Below, one piece after another: positions 17,541 to 25,902 of a stretch of DNA of 64,000 nt. The notes beneath the pieces are model-generated. The model saw only the letters and a list, made by a program, of their open reading frames with translations. It ran no database searches and was not told the DNA's origin. The stretch spans positions 2,456,001 through 2,520,000 of the forward strand of contig NZ_CP034235.1 of the NCBI RefSeq assembly GCF_009728935.1, in the 5' to 3' direction. The position numbers and the translations under genes were made by a program. Every line of letters starts with the position of its first letter. The first letter of the stretch is position 1. The stretch is from Paenibacillus psychroresistens (GTDB lineage Bacteria; Bacillota; Bacilli; Paenibacillales; NBRC-103111).

Positions 17541-19076
17541 ATGAACAAAGGCAAAGTATTCCTAGTTGGAGCAGGTCCCGGTGATCCCAAATTAATTACC
17601 ATCCGAGGGATGGAGGCGATTAAGAAGGCAGATGTAATTGTATACGATCGCTTGGCCAGCCCGCGCTTGCTAATGAACACAAAGCCAGGTACAGAAAAAA
17701 TTTTCGTCGGTAAACTACCGGATAAACATATGCTTAAGCAAGAGGAAATCAACCAATTGCTCGTTGATTTAGCCCTGCAAGGGAAAATCGTAACACGTCT
17801 TAAAGGCGGCGATCCCTGTGTATTTGGCCGAGTAGGTGAAGAAGCCGAATTATTAGCTCAAAACATGATCGAGTTTGAAATTATTCCGGGTATTACCTCG
17901 GCAATTGGTGTCCCGGCCTATGCGGGTATCCCTGTTACTCACCGTGATTATACATCCTCTTTTACCATTGTAACGGGACATGAGTATACGAATAAAACCT
18001 ATACCGATGTCAATTGGGATAAGCTGGCGAATTCAACTGGAACATTGGTTTTCCTAATGGGTGTGGCCAATTTAACTAATATACGTGACGAGTTAATTCG
18101 TTGCGGAAAATCTCCTGATTTACCGGTTGCCCTGATCCGTTGGGGAACGTGGATGGAGCAAGAAACATTAACGGGCACTTTGGAAACCATTGTAGATCAA
18201 GTAAAAGCTGCGAACTTCCAATCGCCTGCAGTAATAATCGTAGGTGAAGTAGTTAAATTAAGAGATAAGCTTGCCTGGTTTGAGAAGAAACCATTATTTG
18301 GTCAAAGAATCCTCGTTACACGAGCGCGCAATCAAGCAAGTGAATTAGTGGATGCAATAGATGATTTAGGTGGAGAAGCGTTGGAGTTTCCGGTTATTCA
18401 ACTGCAGGCTCCTTCTGATTTAACAATCAAACACCAATTAAGCCAAGCATTAAACCAACTAGCTGAGTATGACTGGGTTATTTTCACAAGTGCAAATGGT
18501 GTTGAGTATTTTTACCGCAGTTTAATAGAGAACGGAATAGATATTAGAAGTATGGTTAAAGCCCGCATTGCAGCCGTAGGACCTAAGACAGCTGAAGCCT
18601 TGCGAGAGCGAGGTTTAATTACCGAAGCTTTGCCTAGTAGATTCCAAGCTGAAGATTTACTTGAATCATTATTACCGCAGCTGAAACCAGGACAAAAAGT
18701 TTTACTGCCTAGGGCAGACATAGCACGAGATTATTTACCTAAAAAGCTTCATGAGCTTGGTTTACAAGTGACAGAAATAGATGTTTACGAAAATGTAGTT
18801 TGTACAGATCATGGAGATGAAGTTCTGGAACTGCTGCGGAAGAGAGCTGTTCATGTGATCACATTTACAAGCTCTTCAACGGTATCCAACTTGTTCGAAG
18901 CTTTGAAACAGTTGGGGGTTTCTGAACCGCTTGAGCTGCTCGAGAACATAGATATAGCTTGTATCGGCCCAGTAACTGCACAAACAGCGGAATCTTTAGG
19001 GCTAAAAGTAAGTTATATCGCCGAAGAGGCAACAGTAACATCACTTATACAAGCCTTAATTGCTGCAAAAACCTAA
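17541..19076 (+). CDS. cobA-hemD: Uroporphyrinogen-III C-methyltransferase / uroporphyrinogen-III synthase fusion
   Basis: 511 residues combining two enzymes. Residues 1-245 are SUMT: VGAGPGDPKLITIRG at the N terminus, GGDPCVFGRVGEEAE, PGITSAIGVPAYAGIPVTHR and IRWGTW, which methylates uroporphyrinogen III towards precorrin-2. Residues 255-510 are HemD, beginning GQRILVTRARNQASELV, with FTSANGVEYF and TFTSSSTVSN. ATG 17541 is chosen because GAGGGG at 17526-17531 is nine bases upstream; ATG 17532 overlaps the hemC stop and lacks spacing. The fusion couples haem and sirohaem branches and is, to my knowledge, common in Paenibacillus and clostridia. Confidence 0.95.
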   Translation: MNKGKVFLVGAGPGDPKLITIRGMEAIKKADVIVYDRLASPRLLMNTKPGTEKIFVGKLPDKHMLKQEEINQLLVDLALQGKIVTRLKGGDPCVFGRVGEEAELLAQNMIEFEIIPGITSAIGVPAYAGIPVTHRDYTSSFTIVTGHEYTNKTYTDVNWDKLANSTGTLVFLMGVANLTNIRDELIRCGKSPDLPVALIRWGTWMEQETLTGTLETIVDQVKAANFQSPAVIIVGEVVKLRDKLAWFEKKPLFGQRILVTRARNQASELVDAIDDLGGEALEFPVIQLQAPSDLTIKHQLSQALNQLAEYDWVIFTSANGVEYFYRSLIENGIDIRSMVKARIAAVGPKTAEALRERGLITEALPSRFQAEDLLESLLPQLKPGQKVLLPRADIARDYLPKKLHELGLQVTEIDVYENVVCTDHGDEVLELLRKRAVHVITFTSSSTVSNLFEALKQLGVSEPLELLENIDIACIGPVTAQTAESLGLKVSYIAEEATVTSLIQALIAAKT

Positions 19077-19130
19077 TCTATTTCGTTCGTACCATATAAG
19101 CCTTACAACTTACCAAGGAGGTTTTAATTT

Positions 19131-20120
19131 ATGAGCTTTCCAATTGTCAGAAACCGAAGACTTCGTGGTTCACATGCATTGCGTAACTTAGTTCGTGAAA
19201 CACAACTTACGGTGAATGACTTAATATATCCGATATTTGTTACAGTTGGCACTAATATTAAATCAGAGATTGCTTCTATGCCTGGCGTATATCATTTCTC
19301 ATTGGATCGTTTAGAAGAAGAAATTGAGGAAATAAGTGGATTAGGGCTTCAAGCTATCTTGCTTTTTGGTGTTCCAGAGCATAAAGATGCTGTTGGTACC
19401 TCAGCTTATGCAGAGGATGGCATTGTACAACAAGCAACAAGGCTGATCAAAAAACAAAAGCCAGACCTGCTAATTGTCGCAGATACCTGTTTATGTCAAT
19501 TCACGGACCACGGTCACTGTGGAGTGATCGAGCATAATTCACTGACGAATAGATCAGATGTGAAAAATGATCTTTCCCTTGAGCTATTAGTCCAAACTGC
19601 TGTTTCTCAAGCGCAGGCAGGCGCCGATATTATTGCACCTTCCAATATGATGGATGGTTTTGTTCACGCCATTCGCAATGGTTTAGACGATGCTGGATTC
19701 GAAGATATTCCCATTATGTCTTATTCCGTTAAGTATGCTTCCGCTTTTTACGGTCCATTTCGTGATGCGGCACATTCAGCTCCACAGTTCGGAGACCGTA
19801 AAACCTACCAAATGGACCCAGCCAATGCGCGAGAAGCTTTACGTGAGGCAGAAGCGGATGTCATCGAGGGTGCAGATATGCTGATGGTTAAACCAGCACT
19901 AGCCTATATGGATATTATTCGCAACTTAAAAGATCATTTCGATCTTCCCATTGTTGCCTATAATGTAAGTGCTGAATATTCCATGGTAAAGGCAGCCGCT
20001 CAGAATGGTTGGATTGATGAGAAAGCAATTGTACTGGAGATGCTGCTCGGATTTAAGCGTGCTGGGGCTGATATTATTATTACTTATTTCTCCAAAGACG
20101 TAGCCCGCTGGCTGCGATAA
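19131..20120 (+). CDS. hemB: Delta-aminolevulinic acid dehydratase (porphobilinogen synthase)
   Basis: 329 residues. It condenses two aminolevulinates to porphobilinogen. Zinc-ligand cysteines are present in [14 protein letters not shown] (residues about 122-135), so this is the zinc type. Both active-site lysines are visible, in [12 protein letters not shown] and [13 protein letters not shown] 19131 has AAGGAGG upstream. It is the last gene of the hemA operon here; hemL, which follows hemB directly in B. subtilis, lies 13 kb away beyond an accessory region. Confidence 0.97.
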   Translation: MSFPIVRNRRLRGSHALRNLVRETQLTVNDLIYPIFVTVGTNIKSEIASMPGVYHFSLDRLEEEIEEISGLGLQAILLFGVPEHKDAVGTSAYAEDGIVQQATRLIKKQKPDLLIVADTCLCQFTDHGHCGVIEHNSLTNRSDVKNDLSLELLVQTAVSQAQAGADIIAPSNMMDGFVHAIRNGLDDAGFEDIPIMSYSVKYASAFYGPFRDAAHSAPQFGDRKTYQMDPANAREALREAEADVIEGADMLMVKPALAYMDIIRNLKDHFDLPIVAYNVSAEYSMVKAAAQNGWIDEKAIVLEMLLGFKRAGADIIITYFSKDVARWLR

Positions 20121-20124
20121 CAAT

Positions 20125-20167
20125 AAAAAACCTTTCAGACGCTATTATGCGACTGGAAGGTTTTTTT
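20125..20167 (+). terminator. Terminator of the hemA-hemB operon
   Basis: CCTTTCAGACGC (20131-20142) pairs with GCGACTGGAAGG (20149-20160), one mismatch and one G-U, flanked by a run of A before and seven T after, so it can act in both directions. Confidence 0.9.
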
Positions 20168-20191
20168 GTTGGTTAATCAGTTGTTTTCGAG

Positions 20192-20221
20192 CCTCTTTGG
20201 ACCGTTATCCCAATCGCTCAG
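20192..20221 (+). repeat. Dispersed GACCGTTATCCC repeat, copy B
   Basis: The copy reads GGACCGTTATCCCAATCGCT followed by CAG. An inverted copy at 22745-22773 lies on the other side of the transposase/minisatellite block, so the two bound a 2.58-kb segment. Confidence 0.7.
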
Positions 20222-20270
20222 CAGCAAAAAGGATCCAATCGGAGATACTTTAAAATTCCACCTAGATTTG

Positions 20271-20357
20271 ATATTGATCGTGTTGCTTTTGCTTTTTTTT
20301 TTTAAATCTGATCTTGAAAGTGTTGCTTTTGCTTATTTTTAAATTTGATCTTGATAT
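20271..20357 (+). repeat. Imperfect 38-40-bp tandem repeat
   Basis: Two and a quarter copies. Each full copy contains GTGTTGCTTTTGCTT (20281-20295 and 20321-20335), then a T run, TAAAT and GATCTTGA. The first copy has an 11-base T run and the second is interrupted by A. No gene is visible between the hemB terminator (20167) and the insertion sequence. Confidence 0.75.
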
Positions 20358-20397
20358 GGAAACGAATACCTGTTAAAATAAATATAAGAACAAACGT

Positions 20398-21396
20398 TCT
20401 GGCTATGCACATATCTCAGGTTTGAGGATGAGGAGTGGCTAAAACACATGCATTAAACAATCGATCAAAGAGTTCATTCGGATTAAAGCGTCTGTTAAAA
20501 CGGAAGCAAAACTCATCAAAATAAGATTGGAGATAAGTTTTGTCTAACCCATGATAGGTTCCCAAAATAAAAGTCTTCGCATTGCTAATCATCTTGTGTA
20601 GGAATTTGAGGAATTTTCCTTATCTTCTTTATAGTAAACTTTAGGTTCATGAATATATCCGATTTTAGCCAAGGCCTTATAAGATGCATGACCATCGGAT
20701 ACGATTTTACTCCCAGGCTTCACATATTGTTTCGTTACACGAGTAATTTCTTCGATTGTTGCCGCTTCAATGACTTCAATACGAAGAAAAAGTGGGTGAT
20801 TAAATTCGTCTTTGGAAAGAGCAACGATTGCTTGGGCTTTATCCGTTCCTCGTCCATCTTTGCCTTTGCGCGGAGCGCCAAAATAAGCTTCATCCATCTC
20901 TACAGTGCCTGAAAGCATGTAATTCGCGTCTCTTTCTTTCATGTCTTCTCGGATTTTGCGCAACAAACGAAAGGCTGTTCGATAATTCAGTTCTAAAACG
21001 ACGGATAAAGATAAGGCAGATCTTCCTCGTTTGTCATGTGCGACAAGAAACATTGCCCAAAACCATGTTTTTAAATTCAGCTTTGATTTATGAAATAAAG
21101 TACCTGCTGTGAGTGAAGTTTGTGCTTGACAGCTTTTACATTCAAACAACTTTCGTGTCTGAAGATAGTAATATTCACTGTGCTGACAATGAGGGCAGAT
21201 AAAACCATCATTCCAACGTTTTTGCATCAAATACGCTTCACATTTTTCTTCGGATCCGAATGATTTTTCAAATTCCATTAAACTCATAGATTGAGCTTTT
21301 GCCATAGTATTGACCCCCGAACATTTGTTTGTTAAATTCATTATAGCACAAACGTTCGTGTTTTGAAATGCATCCTGAGCAGAGTGCACATCCAGA
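20398..21396. mobile_element. Complete IS1595-family insertion sequence with 8-bp target duplication
   Basis: A 999-bp element. Its ends are imperfect inverted repeats: the left end starts TCTGGCTATGCACATATCTC, and the reverse complement of the right end starts TCTGGATGTGCACTCTGCTC. Both ends are directly flanked by the same 8 bases, ACAAACGT, at 20390-20397 and 21397-21404; 8-bp duplications are typical of this family. Inside is one transposase gene on the minus strand, interrupted by a frameshift. The intact target duplication suggests a fairly recent insertion. Confidence 0.88.
20416..21305 (-). pseudogene. IS1595-family transposase, frameshifted
   Basis: The start is at 21305 (MAKAQSMSLMEFEKSFGSEE). 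An N-terminal zinc ribbon has CPHC and CKSC, followed by the DDE/N catalytic domain with VEMDEAYFGAPRKG and IVSDGHASYKALAK. The first frame stops at 20589 after KENSSNSYTR. The other frame carries the missing C terminus, KFLHKMISNAKTFILGTYHG and then DEFCFRFNRRFN (third catalytic residue region), to a stop at 20416. Loss of one base from the A run near 20621-20626 (GGAAAATTCC on the minus strand) explains the shift. A sequencing error or programmed slippage are alternatives. Confidence 0.85.
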
Positions 21397-21502
21397 ACAA
21401 ACGTTTGCTTTTTGTGGAAAGGTGGTAGTATTCATAGTGAGTATTTTAACGCTGTTACCTAATATTAGGAGAGTAAATTTCACAAGTGATTTGCTCAAAG
21501 AT

Positions 21503-22372
21503 ATGGCTGCATTAGAAGACTTCCAAGCTCGGTTTGACTCGGAGGTAGCCTGCGCCAATTATCTATTCGCCCAGAAATGGCCTCATGGGTTTATTTGCTC
21601 TCGTTGCTCGCATACACAGTCCACTAGGATTAACACACGGCGATTGCCGCTCTATCAATGTAATCATTGTCATTACCAGGTTTCCCCTATTGTTGGTACT
21701 ATCATGGAAAGCAGCTCCACAGATCTTCGCAAATGGTTTACAGCTATGTTTCTAGTCTCGGCTACTGAATCCGGAATCAATGCGTTGAAGCTTAGCCACT
21801 TGATTCAGGTTACTTATAAGACAGCTTGGCTAATGCTGCGAAAGATTCGCCAATCCATCACTCAAGCGGATGACGCAGCCAAGCTTACCGGAAATGTTTA
21901 TATTGATAATGCCAAGTTTGGGAGGCCCTATACAGGGTTCCATTATGAAGCAGATGAGTATCCCGTTTTAGTGGGAGTAGCCACAGATAATCGCGACCAG
22001 CTTGATTATATCAAAATGCAGATAGTACCCGAGTCACAATACGACGAATTCCATGTCCTGTCAGAGGGCATAGAATCATTCTGCGAAAAGCATATTGAAT
22101 TAGACTCCATCGTCACTGTTACTGAAAGGAAAAGAATGAAACGCAAAGATATGAAAGGCTATCCAATTTTCAAGATAGCCAGAGCTTGGTTGAAGCGGAC
22201 GTATCACGGTTTAGGTCAAGGGCATTTGCAGCATTATTGGAACGAGTTCTGCTGGCGTTTCAACACGAAGCTGCAAAACAATCCTCTCTTCGAGTCTATG
22301 TTACGACTTTGTGTTACTACATCAACCACTACATATGCAAAGCTTCTTAAAAAAGGTGAATTACTTGCTTAA
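21503..22372 (+). CDS. IS1595-like transposase homologue, probably catalytically inactive
   Basis: 289 residues from ATG 21503 (MAALEDFQARFDSEVACANY); the frame is open further upstream to 21368, but that part lies in the right end of the insertion sequence. It has the family's N-terminal zinc ribbon (CSRC, CNHC) and the helical ALKLSHLIQVTYKTAWLMLRKIR segment. In the catalytic domain the first Asp remains in VYIDNAKFGRPY, but the usual Glu after it is Asn. Where active relatives have IVSDGHASY it reads IVTVTERKRMKRKD, so the second Asp is missing. The EFCWRFN motif is kept. The frame is intact, which hints at a kept, non-transposing role. No terminal inverted repeats of its own were found. 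Confidence 0.75.
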   Translation: MAALEDFQARFDSEVACANYLFAQKWPHGFICSRCSHTQSTRINTRRLPLYQCNHCHYQVSPIVGTIMESSSTDLRKWFTAMFLVSATESGINALKLSHLIQVTYKTAWLMLRKIRQSITQADDAAKLTGNVYIDNAKFGRPYTGFHYEADEYPVLVGVATDNRDQLDYIKMQIVPESQYDEFHVLSEGIESFCEKHIELDSIVTVTERKRMKRKDMKGYPIFKIARAWLKRTYHGLGQGHLQHYWNEFCWRFNTKLQNNPLFESMLRLCVTTSTTTYAKLLKKGELLA

Positions 22373-22375
22373 CTG

Positions 22376-22688
22376 GAGCAAGTGAACTAAGTGTTTAGCT
22401 AGAGCAAGTGAACTAAGTGTTTAGCTAGAGCAATTGAACTAAGTGTTTAGCTAGAGCAAGTGAACTAAGTGTTTAGCTAGAGCAATTGAACTAAGTGTTT
22501 AGCTAGAGCAATTGAACTAAGTGTTTAGCTAGAGCAAGTGAACTAAGTGTTTAGCTAGAGCAAGTGAACTAAGTGTTAGCTAGAGCAAGTGAACTAAGTG
22601 TTTAGCTAGAGCAATTGAACTAAGTGTTTAGCTAGAGCAATTGAACTAAGTGTTTAGTTGGAGCAAGTTGAACTAATTATTTATCTGG
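22376..22688 (+). repeat. 26-bp minisatellite, about 12 copies
   Basis: Eleven near-identical 26-bp units and a degenerate twelfth. Each unit starts GAGCAAGTGAACTAAGTGTT and ends TAGCTA. The seventh base alternates between G and T in the order G G T G T T G G G T T. Unit 8 lacks one T, making it 25 bp. There are no spacers between units. The first unit begins four bases after the stop codon of the transposase-like gene, and its start is complementary to the gene's last codons (22361-22371), so the array may have grown from a hairpin there. Confidence 0.95.
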
Positions 22689-22744
22689 AACAAGGTAATC
22701 CAATGGTAGGCGAAAAAATAAACTAGACATTGCTACCGGCAGGT

Positions 22745-22773
22745 ACTGAGCCATTGGGATAACGGTCAAAAGG
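22745..22773 (-). repeat. Dispersed GACCGTTATCCC repeat, copy C (inverted)
   Basis: On the minus strand it reads CTTTTGACCGTTATCCC and continues AATGGCTCAGT. It is in opposite orientation to copy B at 20192. The remaining bases from 22689 to 22823 show no gene. Confidence 0.75.
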
Positions 22774-22823
22774 AAGCTGGAAAGAACACGAAAATAACAC
22801 TCGCATATATCTTTCTAACAACA

Positions 22824-24884
22824 TCACCGTTTTATAATCATCACTCCAAAAGCTTCTATAATTGCATCACCTTCTAATTGCTCTCCACTAAGCATTTCAG
22901 TAACCTCAAGTTTAAGCTGGATTTTTTGTGATTGAGCGCTATAGTTCAGCAGGAAAATTAATTGTTGATCTCCTGATTGGCGAATTACAGTCTCAATCTC
23001 CAATGGAACTGAACAAAGCTGATTTACACAGGATTCCAGTCCAATCTGTGAAATAATCTCATCAGCTACAGCATCATTAAAAGCGGCTCCATAATACCAA
23101 GCATGGCCTTGGCCGAACTTATTTCTAGTCAAAGCGGGTTTTCCCGCATAGTATTCAGCCGCATATTCAGCGATAATTTCAACAGTTGGTGATTCTACAT
23201 GAATGATATCATTAAAGAGATCAGCGGTTGCCAATGTTGTGACTTTCTGATCTAGCCAACGTATGGGAGGGGCTTTGTAAAAGCCTGTAATTAAGGTGAA
23301 ATCCTCTACGGTTACCCCGCATAAATTAGCGACAGGTCCAGGGAATACCCGCATATTACAATGTCCGTGAATATTCTTGTACCCGGTACGGCAGCCAAAA
23401 ACGACTTGCCCACCTTGGTGCACATATTGCTCAAGAAGCTTTGCACACTCATCAGATAGAATTGTCGGGTGTGGATAAACGAGCAGCTTATAGTTAACTA
23501 GTTCCTCTAAGGTTGTATGAGGAGTCATGTTTAATATATTCACCGGAATATGACGATGCTGCAGCGCTTTATACCAACCACTGAGACTATGGCGCTCCAT
23601 AGGACCATGCCAGCAATCCAGCTCGCCGTCCCACTCATTATCATAATCTCTGATCAATGCAACCTCAGCAATGAAGCTAGAACCCACAATATGCCTGCCA
23701 ATTTTATTTAATTCATGACCAATTTGCGTAGCCTCCGCTACACGACGATTAGGTTGGTTGTGGTAATCGTTTATCCCATGCCAATAAATTTCAGTTCCGA
23801 TTGTTGCTGTACGCCAACGGAAAAACAGGACCATATCCGCTCCATGTGCAATGGATTGATAAGCCCACAGACGCATTTGTCCAGGCCGTGGTGAAGGCAG
23901 CGCAATTCGGTTGACCCAGCCACCTGGTCCTGACTGCTGTTCCATGACACAGAAGTGTGGTGAGATGGAACGTACATTGCTCAAGTTCCTGCTCCATCCA
24001 CGATCCTGCATTGGGTTTACTTCTGCGCTTGGAGCATTACCAAGAGCAAAAAGCGGATATGAATCATAGGAGATAAAATCTAACAGCTCATCTGTCATCC
24101 GATGACTGTCTAAATGACCGAATACACCATTGGTTGTGACCCAATGGTTGCTTGCTATCTCTCGTAGAATATCAGCCTGCACTTTGGCAAAGCTGATTGC
24201 ATTATCCGAGATGAAGCGTTTCTCATCTAATGCTTGATGCGGATTGGGTGAATTGGATGGGGTTGGGCGAGGTAAATGCACCTGCTCCCAATCGGAATAA
24301 ATTTGGTTCCAAAAAACGGTACCCCAAGCAAAATTCAGCTGTTCCAAGCTGCCATACTTCTGCTGCAGCCAAATGCGAAAGGCAGCATGATCTGCAGCTG
24401 CGTAAAAAACATTTGTTTCACAGTTAAACTCATTGTCGATTTGCCAGCCTATAACGGCAGGATGGTTTTTATAATGCACCGCCATCTCTCTAGTGATTCT
24501 TGCACATAAAACGCGATAAATCGGACTGCTGTAATTGTAATGCCTACGCTGTCCATGCTGATAGGTAACCCCTTCTAAGGTTACATTCAGCACCTCAGGA
24601 TATTTAGACGTCAACCATGCTGGAGGTGTAGCTGTAGGTGTACAAAGTATCACTTTGAGCTCGTATTCATCTGCCAGATTCAGAACGCGATCAAATAAAT
24701 CAAATTGAAAAACACCTTCCTCGGGTTCAAACAACGACCATGCAAATTCTGCTATCCGGATCACAGAGAATTTCATTTCCTTCATCCGGCGAAAATCATC
24801 CGCCCAAAATCTTTCATCCCAATGCTCCGGATAATAACAAACACCTAAAGCGAATTCATCCAAATGGATTGATTTTGATGTCAT
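22824..24884 (-). CDS. Beta-galactosidase, GH42
   Basis: 686 residues from the ATG at 24884, which has GGGAGGAAG upstream; the ATG at 24902 falls in that ribosome-binding site. GH42 enzymes hydrolyse terminal beta-galactosides. The TIM barrel carries the acid/base Glu152 in IGWQIDNEF and the nucleophile Glu in CVMEQQSGPGG near residue 310. The beta-galactosidase trimerisation domain (about 400-600) and a C-terminal beta domain follow. There is no signal peptide, so it acts on imported oligosaccharides. It is divergent from two AraC-type genes and a GH4 gene, forming a galactoside-utilisation cassette. No transporter is present in the cassette. Confidence 0.93.
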   Translation of the reverse strand: MTSKSIHLDEFALGVCYYPEHWDERFWADDFRRMKEMKFSVIRIAEFAWSLFEPEEGVFQFDLFDRVLNLADEYELKVILCTPTATPPAWLTSKYPEVLNVTLEGVTYQHGQRRHYNYSSPIYRVLCARITREMAVHYKNHPAVIGWQIDNEFNCETNVFYAAADHAAFRIWLQQKYGSLEQLNFAWGTVFWNQIYSDWEQVHLPRPTPSNSPNPHQALDEKRFISDNAISFAKVQADILREIASNHWVTTNGVFGHLDSHRMTDELLDFISYDSYPLFALGNAPSAEVNPMQDRGWSRNLSNVRSISPHFCVMEQQSGPGGWVNRIALPSPRPGQMRLWAYQSIAHGADMVLFFRWRTATIGTEIYWHGINDYHNQPNRRVAEATQIGHELNKIGRHIVGSSFIAEVALIRDYDNEWDGELDCWHGPMERHSLSGWYKALQHRHIPVNILNMTPHTTLEELVNYKLLVYPHPTILSDECAKLLEQYVHQGGQVVFGCRTGYKNIHGHCNMRVFPGPVANLCGVTVEDFTLITGFYKAPPIRWLDQKVTTLATADLFNDIIHVESPTVEIIAEYAAEYYAGKPALTRNKFGQGHAWYYGAAFNDAVADEIISQIGLESCVNQLCSVPLEIETVIRQSGDQQLIFLLNYSAQSQKIQLKLEVTEMLSGEQLEGDAIIEAFGVMIIKR

Positions 24885-24965
24885 TGTGAATCTTCCTCCC
24901 AATAATATAATGTAAAAGTAGTACTATTTTGCAAAATATGATGTTGATAAGTTCATATTAAAGCA

Positions 24966-24984
24966 ATATTATTAAGAATAATAT
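24966..24984. promoter_or_regulatory. Palindromic operator candidate between the GH42 and araC-like genes
   Basis: ATATTATT and AATAATAT form perfect 8-bp arms around AAG. The site lies between two divergent genes, 82 bases from the GH42 start and 58 from the araC-like start, where an AraC-type regulator could control both. Confidence 0.45.
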
Positions 24985-25042
24985 AAAAGGATTTTGCTAT
25001 TTATAATAGAAAATTGCGAAATTACGTAGATGGAGTTGAATC

Positions 25043-25873
25043 ATGAGATTAAATGTTTATATCCCACGCCCAAGCTTTTCCAGCTATCTTTGCTATCCAG
25101 ATATGTTTGGCCATTATAAAGAATTTTCACAGCATGCAGAACGTAGAACGGCAAATTATTTACCTTTTTATAATTTGCATTTTATATTTGCTGGTAAAGG
25201 TTATGTGAAAGAAGCGGGACGTTGGATTGAGTTAACTGCAGGGAACGGTTTTCTCTACGGTAAGAATTTGGTTCAGGAATATAAAGCAGATTTGCAGGAA
25301 CCTTGGGATATTCGTTGGATTCATTTTGATGGAGTTGGGCTAGAGCAGCTCTTCGCAGGTAAAGGCTGGGGTGCAGCTTGGTTATTCTCTTTTGGTAAAA
25401 TAGATCGCTTTATTCAATTAACCGATGACTTATATCGGTTGGGGGAAGTATTTGAAAGCACGAATGAACCCAAGATTTCGGCAGTTTTGTATGAAATACT
25501 GGTTGAATTGCTGCAAAATTCGGAGGACCTTCAAGGCTTGTCCTTGCTCACCTATAAAGATAAAATAAGAAGATCGGCGGATTACATTCAAGCCAATTGT
25601 ACCCGGAGCTTGAAGCTGGAGGAAATGGCTGCTATTGCAGGCTATAGCAGCTATTATTTTAATCGGATGTTTCATCAGATTATGGACAAAACACCTTTTC
25701 AATATTTATTGGAATGCCGTATTTTACATGCAAAAGCGCTGCTTGTTTCAAGCAGAATGTCGATCAAACAAATTGCCTTGGAATCGGGTTTTGCCCAGAG
25801 CAGCTACTTTATTCAAATTTTTCGCAGGTATGAGCAGGTTCCGCCAAACGAATATCGTAAAATGTATAGTTGA
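25043..25873 (+). CDS. AraC-family transcriptional regulator (first of two)
   Basis: 276 residues. Residues 1-150 form a cupin-like sensor (LPFYNLHFIFAGKGYVKEAG). Residues about 175-275 hold the two helix-turn-helix motifs (LKLEEMAAIAGYSSYYFNRMFHQ, then IKQIALESGFAQSSYFIQIFRR and PNEYRKM). It is divergent from the GH42 gene, so it probably senses a galactoside and activates the cassette. It is followed within 30 bases by a second AraC-type gene. Confidence 0.9.
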   Translation: MRLNVYIPRPSFSSYLCYPDMFGHYKEFSQHAERRTANYLPFYNLHFIFAGKGYVKEAGRWIELTAGNGFLYGKNLVQEYKADLQEPWDIRWIHFDGVGLEQLFAGKGWGAAWLFSFGKIDRFIQLTDDLYRLGEVFESTNEPKISAVLYEILVELLQNSEDLQGLSLLTYKDKIRRSADYIQANCTRSLKLEEMAAIAGYSSYYFNRMFHQIMDKTPFQYLLECRILHAKALLVSSRMSIKQIALESGFAQSSYFIQIFRRYEQVPPNEYRKMYS

Positions 25874-25902
25874 AACGTTATTTAGGAACAATGGAGGCCG
25901 TT

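Noticed and set aside
20649..21112. Plus-strand open frames across the insertion sequence
   Set aside because: They are antisense to the transposase and show no recognisable protein features.
21368..21502. N-terminal extension of the transposase-like protein
   Set aside because: The extra 45 codons run through the right end of the insertion sequence and its target duplication, so they are not part of the original gene.
22376..22688. Tandem 26-bp units as a CRISPR array
   Set aside because: Units are directly contiguous without unique spacers, and no cas genes are present.
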